Shown here piece by piece: positions 1 to 5,262 of a stretch of DNA of 5,262 bases. Source of the stretch: Candidatus Aenigmatarchaeota archaeon (GTDB lineage Archaea; Aenigmatarchaeota; Aenigmatarchaeia; QMZP01; JAFGSV01). The stretch covers positions 1 through 5,262 of the forward strand of contig JAUXKD010000049.1 in the NCBI GenBank assembly GCA_030624445.1. Reading direction: 5' to 3'. The translations under genes and the position numbers were made by a program. How positions within the stretch are numbered: position 1 is the first letter of the stretch; each line of letters begins with the position of its first letter. Under the pieces are notes generated by a model. It saw only the letters and a program-made list of their open reading frames with translations. It did not search any database and was not told where the DNA came from.

Positions 1-499
1 CGAGCTCTGCTGCGCCCTTCTCCACGAGGATCTTGGCGTTATCTTCCGGAACCGTCGCGATGTCTCCGTGTGCGTACGGTCCGTAATGGCCCATGTCTAT
101 TCCCACGAACCTGGGCAATGATTGCAGGAACGCGACTGTCTTGAATTCTGTTCTCTCCCCGGATATCGCGTTTTCCCTTTTCTTGTGAAACTCCTTGATC
201 GTTTTCACCATGCGGTCGAATAGTTCACTCTCCTCGGGCAGCATGTTTTCAGGCATGGCGCCCGACCTCACGAAAGACAGGGTGAAATTCACGAGCTTCC
301 TCTCCCTCATCTCCAGGATGTCCTGGAACCTCTGCTTCGCCGTCTGCAGTTCCCACTTGTCACCCTTCTCCCTGGTGATCTCCTCTTTCTTCTCGAGGTA
401 TTCCCTGACTTCGTGGAGAAAACGCTCCGGCAGACCGACAAGCTTCGCGGACGTCCTCTCTTCCTGCTCTATCCTGCGACGCGTCTCGTAGGTTATCAT
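1..499 (-). CDS. gins51: Archaeal GINS complex subunit Gins51 (Sld5/Psf1 type), 3' end cut by window edge
   Basis: GINS links MCM and the Cas45/RecJ-type protein in the archaeal replicative helicase. This was read by hand on the minus strand: an ATG at 499-497 opens a frame that stays open to the window edge, giving 166 residues that begin MITYETRRRIEQ. Residues 1-115 are charged and helical, as in the GINS A domain, with LPERFLHEVREYLEKKEE at 23-40. Residues 122-166 form the small beta B domain: LPRFVGIDMGHYGPYAHGDI at 128-147, then VPEDNAKILVEKGAAEL. The B domain follows the A domain, which is the Sld5/Psf1 (Gins51) order and not the Psf2/Psf3 (Gins23) order. Archaeal Gins51 normally ends soon after this motif, so probably fewer than about 15 residues are missing. 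The GGGGG at 507-511, seven bases upstream, is a possible ribosome binding site. The gene is divergent from the primase gene. The family is clear; the exact stop is not visible. Confidence 0.87.
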   Translation of the reverse strand, partial: MITYETRRRIEQEERTSAKLVGLPERFLHEVREYLEKKEEITREKGDKWELQTAKQRFQDILEMRERKLVNFTLSFVRSGAMPENMLPEESELFDRMVKTIKEFHKKRENAISGERTEFKTVAFLQSLPRFVGIDMGHYGPYAHGDIATVPEDNAKILVEKGAAEL

Positions 500-506
500 G
501 AAAATG

Positions 507-556
507 CCCCCGGATAATATTGAGGCTCCGATTTTAAAAAGCTATAAATCTGGGGG
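507..556. repeat. Imperfect inverted repeat flanking the divergent promoter core
   Basis: CCCCCGGAT (507-515) and ATCTGGGGG (548-556) are inverted copies matching at 8 of 9 positions and separated by 32 bases. The symmetry axis at about 531.5 lies near the middle of the spacer. Each arm also contains the G5 tract that could serve as the ribosome binding site of the gene on its side. The symmetry may therefore be two similar translation signals facing outward and not an operator. Confidence 0.45.
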
Positions 557-560
557 TGAT
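552..560 (+). promoter_or_regulatory. Shine-Dalgarno candidate for the primase gene
   Basis: GGGGGTGAT contains GGTGAT, a good complement to the archaeal 16S rRNA 3' end (anti-SD core CACCTCC followed by T/A). Eleven bases separate it from the ATG at 572, slightly longer than usual. It supports that ATG as the start. It works only if the transcript begins upstream of 552; a leaderless start would leave it out of the mRNA. Confidence 0.6.
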
Positions 561-571
561 AATCTTTAGTC

Positions 572-1834
572 ATGAACGCGAGGGATATATACAGGTACTA
601 CGGCAGGGAGGACGTGCAGCGCGCGCTGCTGAAAATATCTGAAAAAAGGGAAGTGGTCGGCGTCTTCAGTGACGGGGGCTTTTCTACAAGGCCCAATACG
701 CTCGTCTACCCGCAGGACATAGTCACGCTCGTCCGGGGTGGCGCCGTTGCGTTTCACGGCTCACTGGAAAGATGGTCGAATCCAATGACCGTGGGTACCG
801 AAAACTATGAGAGCACGAGGGACGGCTGGGACCTTATACTGGACGTGGACTGCGAACGGATCGAGCACGGGAAGGTTGCAGTCTCTGTTCTTGTGGATGC
901 ACTCAAAAAGCACGGGATCAGGAATGTCTCCATCAAGTTCACGGGAGGCACCGGATTCCACATAGGGGTCCCTTTCGAGTCGATACCCGTTGTCGTAGAC
1001 TACAAAGAGACCAGGGAACAGTATCCCGAACTTGCAAGAAAAATCGTTGGGTACCTGAAGGGCTTCGCTTTTCAAGACCTCGAGAAGGCCATTCTCAAGA
1101 GGTGGAGCATCGAGAAACTCGCGGAAGATTCCGGGAAGAAGGTGGGGGAAATCATGACCGATGACGGCATCGACCCGTACTCGATAGCCGGCGTGGACCC
1201 TGTTCTCATATCACCGAGGCACCTCTTCAGGCTTCCGTACTCCCTGCATGAGAAGAGCCACCTTGTTTCGCTTCCCCTGCGCCCCGAAGAGGTGGATGGT
1301 TTCAAGAAGGAGCACGCGTCCCCCGATAGGGTGAAGTTCGGGACGGGCTTTCTGGACAGGTTCGAGGAAAACGAGGCTTCAATGCTGGTCGTTGAGGCGG
1401 CCGACTGGTGGGCCAGGCAGAAAAGGAAGAAGGAGAGGAAGGCCGTAAGAGAGCTGAAACTCAAGAGTGCGGTCCCTATAGGGCTCGCGCCTCCGTGCGT
1501 ACACAACATAATCAAGGGCCTTTCCGACGGGAAAAAGCGTTCCCTGTTCATACTGATGAACTATCTCTCTTCCCTGAAATGGAGCTGGAGCGAGATAGAG
1601 GCGTTCCTGGCCAAATGGAACGAAAAGAACAGGCCTCCTCTCAGGGAGAGCTACCTCAGGGGACAGGTAAGATGGCACAGGAACAGGAAAAAGGTGCTGC
1701 CTCCTCCCAACTGCGACAATCCCGGCTACTACGAGAGCTTCGGGGTGTGTAAGCCGGACGGGATGTGCGGCGGCAGGGAAAAAAGCATTAAGAATCCAAT
1801 CAACTACGCGATAAAAAAGCTTAAGAGAAAGTGA
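572..1834 (+). CDS. priS: DNA primase: PriS catalytic domain fused to PriL C-terminal Fe-S domain
   Basis: This protein is predicted to synthesise the primers for replication, joining in one chain what most archaea split between PriS and PriL. The archaeo-eukaryotic primase domain spans about residues 1-245. The metal-binding pair is D91/D93 in DLILDVDC. KFTGGTGFHIGVPFES (122-137) corresponds to the SGRGxH motif, with H130 as the conserved His. A third Asp, D209, precedes HLFRLPYSLHEKS (217-229), which matches the RLxRxPxSLHxKT region of PriS. A basic linker, QKRKKERKAVRELKLK (283-298), leads to a PriL-CTD-like domain (about 304-412). That domain has C309, C381, C393 and C399 for a 4Fe-4S cluster and YLRGQVRWH at 361-369, where PriL has its YQxxHI segment. 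The PriL N-terminal domain and the PriS zinc-knuckle Cys residues are absent. The ATG at 572 gives a PriS-like start (IYRYYGREDV). The frame is intact and the gene is divergent from gins51. The family is firm; subunit independence is inference. Confidence 0.92.
   Translation: MNARDIYRYYGREDVQRALLKISEKREVVGVFSDGGFSTRPNTLVYPQDIVTLVRGGAVAFHGSLERWSNPMTVGTENYESTRDGWDLILDVDCERIEHGKVAVSVLVDALKKHGIRNVSIKFTGGTGFHIGVPFESIPVVVDYKETREQYPELARKIVGYLKGFAFQDLEKAILKRWSIEKLAEDSGKKVGEIMTDDGIDPYSIAGVDPVLISPRHLFRLPYSLHEKSHLVSLPLRPEEVDGFKKEHASPDRVKFGTGFLDRFEENEASMLVVEAADWWARQKRKKERKAVRELKLKSAVPIGLAPPCVHNIIKGLSDGKKRSLFILMNYLSSLKWSWSEIEAFLAKWNEKNRPPLRESYLRGQVRWHRNRKKVLPPPNCDNPGYYESFGVCKPDGMCGGREKSIKNPINYAIKKLKRK
1481..1807 (+). 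other. PriL-CTD-like 4Fe-4S domain within the primase fusion
   Basis: Residues 304-412 of the primase start with GLAPPCVHNIIKGLSDGK, the usual PPCI opening of the PriL C-terminal domain. A helical block follows (SLFILMNYLSSLKWSWSEIE), then NCDNPGYY, GVC and GMC. Cysteine codons lie at 1496-1498, 1712-1714, 1748-1750 and 1766-1768. Only one other Cys occurs in the whole protein (C94), which supports a dedicated cluster site. In the family this domain binds template and the initiating nucleotide. The closing INYA (410-413) sits where PriL has its conserved Pro-x-x-Tyr-Tyr-like segment. Confidence 0.88.
1779..1818 (-). terminator. Candidate T-rich terminator for the surface protein gene, inside the primase 3' end
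   Basis: On the minus strand, the transcript leaving the surface protein stop at 1858 meets two T6 runs: 1818-1813 and 1784-1779. Archaeal intrinsic termination relies mainly on T tracts of this kind. Both lie in the coding 3' end of the convergent primase gene, where they encode Lys codons on the other strand. It is therefore hard to separate a terminator role from lysine codon use. Confidence 0.35.
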
Positions 1835-1857
1835 CCGAAAGCCGCGGTTTCTCCTGG
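1835..1857. other. Short convergent spacer between primase and surface protein stop codons
   Basis: Only 23 bases separate the TGA of the primase (1832-1834) from the TAG of the surface protein gene (1858-1860, minus strand). A weak hairpin can be drawn: ACCG (1834-1837) pairs with CGGT (1845-1848) around a 7-base loop and ends in a short TTT. It is too weak to call a terminator for the primase, and no strong T run follows nearby on the plus strand. Confidence 0.4.
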
Positions 1858-4800
1858 CTAAGTCGTCCGGCCTCTAGACATTATCCAGAAACCGACTAAT
1901 GCAAGGGCGAGAATGGCTATCGCGAAGCCCATGACGAACAGCGGATTCAGGATCAACTGACCGACCAAGAAGGGCTGCCCCTGGGCGCTCTCGTTTCTTT
2001 GCGCCTTCGCGTAATCTATCATGTCCTGGCAGTTCTCAATCGCAAGCTTCGTAAGCCTTCTTGCCTCACCGACGTCGCCACGGCCCAGGGACTCTTCCGC
2101 CTTCACTATGAGCCCGAAAAGTTCCATGCATTCCGGATTCTCCTCGAACAGGTCTTTTACCGCCACTATCAGTATTATCACGTCTATCGGGGGCTTTGGA
2201 ACCACCTTTAAGGTGATTGTAGCGGACTCGCTCAAGACAGGGGAGGCAACGTCCGCCAGAATATGTACAATATGGGTGGCGTTCACATCCAAGTCCCCTG
2301 TTTTTATGTCCAGCCACGTGGTGAAGTTTTTTCCAATTTTCAGTTCGTCGACAAAGGTTTGTTCGAGCATCAGCGTTATGTTGGTGCTGTTCGTGCCTGT
2401 GCTGAGGTTTATGTTGAGGAGATCGTATCTTCCGTCGTTGTAGAGCACCACCTTCGCCCTGCTACTGTTCCCCTCTTCGACTGTTATAATATCCGGGACC
2501 GTTATCTGAAGGGACACCACCTTTGGCCTGTAAAAATAACTGGTGGGGGTGGGAGTTCGCTCCGGCTCTTTGTACTGGACGATGAGGGTTACGTTGTTGC
2601 TGGTGTTGGTCAAGATGGAATCGTTGGCTGTGAACACTATCGTGTTGGTGCCATACCAGCTGCCTATCGGCGTAAGTTTCACGCTGTGGGTAACGGCGTC
2701 TATAACTACATCGATGTTCGGTGCACCGGAGTAGGTGAAGATGAGCGTTTCTCCCAAGTCGTCTTCGAAATTATCGTCAAGGTCTATGGCCGTTATCGAT
2801 GTTTGTGAGTCCCATGTTATAGGGGAGGTTATGTTCTGGATGAACCTCGGCACCCTGTTGACATGTGTTATGTTTATATCAAAACTGTCGTTTGCACTCA
2901 GACCGGTCGGGTCAGTGACATTCAGGATTATCGTCCTGATTATATATGAATAGTTAAGAGCGTCATCGTATGTCGGATAGTAATTCCATGTCTCCAGTGT
3001 TCCGTTGCAGTCCGCCACACTGTCTATGAGGCTCCCGTTAAGATACCAGTTGCACGTCAGGGATTCGTTGTCCGTATCTGTCGTGGTGTACAGGATTTGT
3101 TGTGTGTCTCCTTCATCGACATCGCAGTCCCCGCAGGACAGAAGAGATATGGTTGGGGTGTGCAGGATCTCGGTAAACGTAAGGTTCACGACCTTCCATC
3201 CGGTGGCGTTCTTGGGGTCTGTTACGTTCCCGGAATCCCTGACCGTGAAGTTGGCTGTATAATTGCCTACGGTGCTGTCGTTGGTCGTGAAATTGGTCAT
3301 TCCCGTTGACGCGTTCAGTGAGAAAAGATTACAGTCCGTTCCATTGAGGAAAAGACTGCATGACAGGAAACTCACGTTGTAGTATAACGGCGTGTCGTTT
3401 TCTTCGTCCGATGCCGTAACGCTCACGTTGTATTCAACACCTCCCGTCAGTTCGACAGGCGCTGTTATCGGGAAGTAGTAGGTTGCATTGGTTCCGTTGC
3501 TGCTTCCATTTGTGAAGACCAGGGCTATAAGGTCCGGCCTGTCGTTTTCCGCGTAGACCGATATGTTGATAATTTTCGTCGCACTCAGGTTTTCACCGTC
3601 TGTCACGGTGAGGTTGTATGTGTAGTTCCCCTGCCAGGATTCATTCACGGCCGTGAAATTCAAAAAGCCCACCTCGTTCAGTTCGTACAAGATGATCGTT
3701 CCCGAGCAGTTTCCTCCCGGGGGGAGGTTCCCGCTTGTTGTGCAATTCAAAAACGTGAACGTGTACTGGATGCTGTCAGAGTAAGGTGTGAGCAGGTCCG
3801 GGTCGGGGTTGTCAAGCATGAGGCAGTTCTCCCTGTTCTCTGGTATGGAAAGGTTAATGGGATATATCTCGCTTTTGTTGTAGCAGGATGTGAAGTTCGT
3901 TATTTGGGGGGCATCGTTCACATTCCACACCGTGAGGTTTATGTAAATAGTCGTAGTTTTGTCCCACATGTCCGTGGCGGAGACCTCAAGGGTGTAGTTC
4001 CCAACCTGCGAATTGTTGACTGGTGTGTAGTTCATGGTCAGGTTGTAGTAAGGCGGATAGGTCGCATTGCTAATGTTTATCGGGAACAGGCTAGCCGGAT
4101 GTTGTGAAAGGTTTCTAAAGAGCGTTCTGTATGTTATGTTCAGTGTGTCGTTTTCGGCATCCGTGACGTTGAAATCTAACCAGAAATTCTCGGTCTGGTT
4201 CATGACCAAAAGAGTTGGAGCATAGATGACCGGACCCCAGTTGGAAATTACGGTTAAATTTATAATGCTCCAGTTCACGAGTCCTGCGCTGTCCGTGACG
4301 GTGAGGTTCATTGTGTAGTTGCCTGTATCGTTTCTCTGTGCATAAATATAGAAAAGTGCCGTCGTTTCGTTTGTCTTTGTTATATTGAACGTGGAATTCG
4401 CCTCGAAACTGTTGCAGCTTTGGTTGCCGGTATAGGTTTCGCACTGGGTAAAGTTGAAATCGAAAGTCAGGTTATCGCCATAGGCCGAAAGAAAATCCAG
4501 GTCGCTTGCGTTAACATTGTAGTAGAACGACAACTCCTGTACGGCAGTTAGATTGCCCGAAACGTTTTCAAGGGCGGGAGGGTCGTCCACATTCAGTATG
4601 GTCAGGTTTATCAGGATGGAATTCGTCAGATTCCCGGGATTCGTACCGTTGTCCGTCACGCTTATGTTCAGAGTGAGGTTCCAGACGTGCCTATTATCCA
4701 GCGTAAGATTGATTATCCCGTACACCGATTCGTTCGGATAATACGTGTCGTTCTGGATGATCGGGAACAGGCTCGCGTTAGAATAGGGTGTCAGGTTCCG

Positions 4801-5262
4801 GTACAGAGTTGTCGAGTTGAAAGCGAGCGTGTCGTTCTCGATGTCCGTTGCGTTGAAAATCAGATACAAAACCTCGCCTTGGGTCAAGGTGATGTTCGTC
4901 CCGTTCCAGGGTGTGATGTTAGGGGGATCATTCACGTTTATGACTATGAAAATCTTCACTTCCGAGTAGGATGCGTTCCTGAGATCCGTCACTGTATAAT
5001 TAAGGGTATAGTTGCCCACATCCTGGTTTGTAGGCGTGAAATTGAATATCTCGGTCGTCGTGTTCGAGGTGTTGGTCCAGCCAGGGAACAGGCTGCAATT
5101 GTTGCTTGATGGGCCCTTTATCCAGAAAGCCTTGACACATCCTGTAATGTTGACTGTTATGTTCAGTGGGTAGTCTTGTTCCTCGTCCGATGCGTTGATC
5201 AAGGCACCGTTCGAAGAGTTGAACTCCAGGTCCTCTGTGACGTTGGCTGGGAGTGTCACAAA
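1858..5262 (-). CDS. Large sequon-rich cadherin/Ig-like repeat surface protein with C-terminal membrane anchor, N-terminus outside window
   Basis: The frame is open from the window edge to the TAG at 1860-1858, giving 1134 residues. The GTG at 5259-5257 is numbered residue 1 here but is not a credible start: the frame continues upstream and no signal peptide is seen. Order: about eight beta repeats (1-895), Thr/Pro linker (897-911), a CARDB/NEW3-like domain (913-1020), helical stalk (1036-1092), transmembrane helix (about 1107-1127) and a short basic tail, SRGRTT. Repeats carry a GNYTxNxTVTD motif and VNDPP-like joins, typical of cadherin- and dystroglycan-type domains in archaeal surface proteins. 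By hand I count 98 N-x-S/T sequons, using 98 of 133 Asn residues. All 16 Cys fall into plausible pairs. It is probably exported by Sec, N-glycosylated and displayed outside as an adhesin, envelope or contact protein. The specific function is unknown. Confidence 0.85.
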   Translation of the reverse strand, partial: FVTLPANVTEDLEFNSSNGALINASDEEQDYPLNITVNITGCVKAFWIKGPSSNNCSLFPGWTNTSNTTTEIFNFTPTNQDVGNYTLNYTVTDLRNASYSEVKIFIVINVNDPPNITPWNGTNITLTQGEVLYLIFNATDIENDTLAFNSTTLYRNLTPYSNASLFPIIQNDTYYPNESVYGIINLTLDNRHVWNLTLNISVTDNGTNPGNLTNSILINLTILNVDDPPALENVSGNLTAVQELSFYYNVNASDLDFLSAYGDNLTFDFNFTQCETYTGNQSCNSFEANSTFNITKTNETTALFYIYAQRNDTGNYTMNLTVTDSAGLVNWSIINLTVISNWGPVIYAPTLLVMNQTENFWLDFNVTDAENDTLNITYRTLFRNLSQHPASLFPINISNATYPPYYNLTMNYTPVNNSQVGNYTLEVSATDMWDKTTTIYINLTVWNVNDAPQITNFTSCYNKSEIYPINLSIPENRENCLMLDNPDPDLLTPYSDSIQYTFTFLNCTTSGNLPPGGNCSGTIILYELNEVGFLNFTAVNESWQGNYTYNLTVTDGENLSATKIINISVYAENDRPDLIALVFTNGSSNGTNATYYFPITAPVELTGGVEYNVSVTASDEENDTPLYYNVSFLSCSLFLNGTDCNLFSLNASTGMTNFTTNDSTVGNYTANFTVRDSGNVTDPKNATGWKVVNLTFTEILHTPTISLLSCGDCDVDEGDTQQILYTTTDTDNESLTCNWYLNGSLIDSVADCNGTLETWNYYPTYDDALNYSYIIRTIILNVTDPTGLSANDSFDINITHVNRVPRFIQNITSPITWDSQTSITAIDLDDNFEDDLGETLIFTYSGAPNIDVVIDAVTHSVKLTPIGSWYGTNTIVFTANDSILTNTSNNVTLIVQYKEPERTPTPTSYFYRPKVVSLQITVPDIITVEEGNSSRAKVVLYNDGRYDLLNINLSTGTNSTNITLMLEQTFVDELKIGKNFTTWLDIKTGDLDVNATHIVHILADVASPVLSESATITLKVVPKPPIDVIILIVAVKDLFEENPECMELFGLIVKAEESLGRGDVGEARRLTKLAIENCQDMIDYAKAQRNESAQGQPFLVGQLILNPLFVMGFAIAILALALVGFWIMSRGRTT
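1864..2190 (-). other. Helical stalk and C-terminal transmembrane anchor of the surface protein
   Basis: Residues 1024-1035 are hydrophobic (PIDVIILIVAVK). A helical hairpin follows, ECMELFGLIVKAEESLGRGD then EARRLTKLAIENCQDMIDYA, with C1044 and C1077 placed to bridge the two helices. A short polar stretch (QRNESAQGQP) leads to the membrane helix LFVMGFAIAILALALVGFWI (1107-1126), then M and the tail SRGRTT. The basic tail predicts the C-terminus inside and the repeats outside. No LPXTG or PGF-CTERM sorting motif is present, so direct membrane anchoring is the simplest reading. Confidence 0.75.
2200..2523 (-). other. CARDB/NEW3-like beta domain next to the anchor
   Basis: Residues 913-1020 read KVVSLQITVPDIITVEEGNS, then RAKVVLYNDGRYDLLNINLS, a later LKIGKNFTTWLDI and a closing ATITLKVVPKP. 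An early strand, an acidic EEG turn, a V-x-L-Y-N-D-G-strand and a late K-G-x-x-x-x-x-W/I-D-I pattern are typical of membrane-proximal CARDB or NPCBM-associated NEW3 domains. It has no Cys and fewer sequons than the repeats. It is preceded by the linker EPERTPTPTSYFYRP (898-912). The assignment rests on pattern alone. Confidence 0.5.
2575..5262 (-). repeat. Array of about eight cadherin/Ig-like domain repeats (protein-level)
   Basis: Approximate domains by residue: 1-112, 113-228, 229-343, 344-451, 452-576, 577-701, 702-804 and 805-895. The diagnostic late strand recurs: VGNYTLNYTVTD (81-92), WNLTLNISVTD (193-203), GNYTMNLTVTD (313-323), GNYTLEVSATD (420-430), GNYTYNLTVTD (544-554) and GNYTANFTVRD (665-675), with degenerate forms in the last two domains. 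The next strand ends in joins such as VNDPP (109-113), VDDPP (224-228) and VNDAP (447-451). An early acidic motif, TDxEND or SDEEND, recurs at 138-143, 366-371 and 617-622. Spacing is 100-125 residues. Copies are diverged, and I did not see long exact DNA repeats. Confidence 0.8.

Larger units (their letters stand above)
500..571. promoter_or_regulatory. Divergent intergenic region with candidate promoters for gins51 and the primase
   Basis: This 72-bp spacer separates the two divergent start codons and is far more AT-rich than the flanking genes. Three TATA-like stretches are visible: ATAATATT (514-521), TTTTAAAA (532-539) and CTATAAAT (542-549, reading ATTTATAG on the minus strand). Archaeal TATA boxes lie about 26 bases upstream of the transcript start. 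On that rule, 542-549 would start gins51 near 519, leaving a leader of about 20 bases. ATAATATT would start the primase transcript near 544, leaving a leader that includes the GGGGGTGAT. Alternatively, CTATAAAT read on the plus strand would give an almost leaderless primase mRNA starting near 571. The choice among these is inference; that promoters lie in this spacer is likely. Confidence 0.6.

Noticed and set aside
195..491. 98-residue plus-strand open frame opposite gins51
   Set aside because: It is antisense to a clear GINS reading frame, has a Ser/Leu/Phe-rich composition typical of a mirror frame, and matches no family I recognise.
1072..1551. 159-residue minus-strand open frame inside the primase gene
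   Set aside because: It lies opposite conserved primase motifs and the linker region. Its Ser-rich sequence is explained by the complementary strand and has no start context.
1837..1851. GAAAGCCGCGGTTTC as a strong terminator hairpin
   Set aside because: The palindrome centres on CCGCGG with no room for a loop. The alternative 4-bp stem is weak.
1864..1941. Sortase or archaeosortase sorting signal at the surface protein C-terminus
   Set aside because: There is a hydrophobic helix with a basic tail, but no LPXTG, PGF or similar tripartite signature before it.
2021..2808. Plus-strand open frames of 140 and 181 residues opposite the surface protein
   Set aside because: They are complementary-strand shadows of a repetitive gene. 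They overlap one another and show no domain or plausible ribosome binding site.
4687..5109. 140-residue plus-strand frame rich in Val/Arg
   Set aside because: It is a mirror of the Asn/Thr-rich repeats. The recurring Val and Arg come from antisense of the same codons.
5257..5259. GTG as the true start codon of the surface protein
   Set aside because: The frame remains open to the window edge, the following residues are already repeat sequence with sequons, and no signal peptide or ribosome binding site is seen.
2575..5262. CRISPR array or tandem DNA repeats
   Set aside because: The repetition is at the protein level, with diverged copies 300-375 bases apart. There are no short exact repeats with uniform spacers.

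Overview
The window looks like chromosomal DNA of an archaeon, most likely a DPANN lineage. Two replication genes of archaeal/eukaryotic type face away from each other. One encodes a GINS subunit, the other a compact primase in which a PriS-type catalytic domain is fused to the iron-sulphur domain of PriL. The rest encodes a very large surface protein saturated with N-glycosylation sequons and held by a C-terminal membrane anchor. The PriS-PriL fusion is known from Nanoarchaeum equitans. From memory, close look-alikes of this primase occur in other DPANN genomes. I cannot place the lineage more precisely from the sequence alone.

Layout. Positions 1-499 (minus strand) hold Gins51, missing only its last residues at the window edge. 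Positions 500-571 are a 72-bp divergent intergenic region with AT-rich TATA-like elements and G5-containing Shine-Dalgarno candidates on each side. Positions 572-1834 (plus strand) hold the 420-residue primase fusion. After a 23-bp gap between convergent stop codons, positions 1858-5262 (minus strand) hold the C-terminal 1134 residues of the surface protein, whose N-terminus lies outside the window. About 98 percent of the window is coding. I see no tRNA, rRNA, CRISPR array, insertion sequence or phage gene.

How the genes relate. GINS joins MCM and the Cas45/RecJ-type protein in the replicative helicase, and primase lays the first primers. The divergent pair is therefore a small replisome module that may be co-regulated from one intergenic region. 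The surface protein appears functionally unrelated. It has about eight cadherin/Ig-like repeats, a Thr/Pro linker, a CARDB/NEW3-like beta domain, a helical stalk and a single transmembrane anchor.

Nothing here is a clearly new system. The points most worth following are the reduced fused primase without the usual zinc knuckle, and the patterning of sequons and cysteine pairs along the surface protein.
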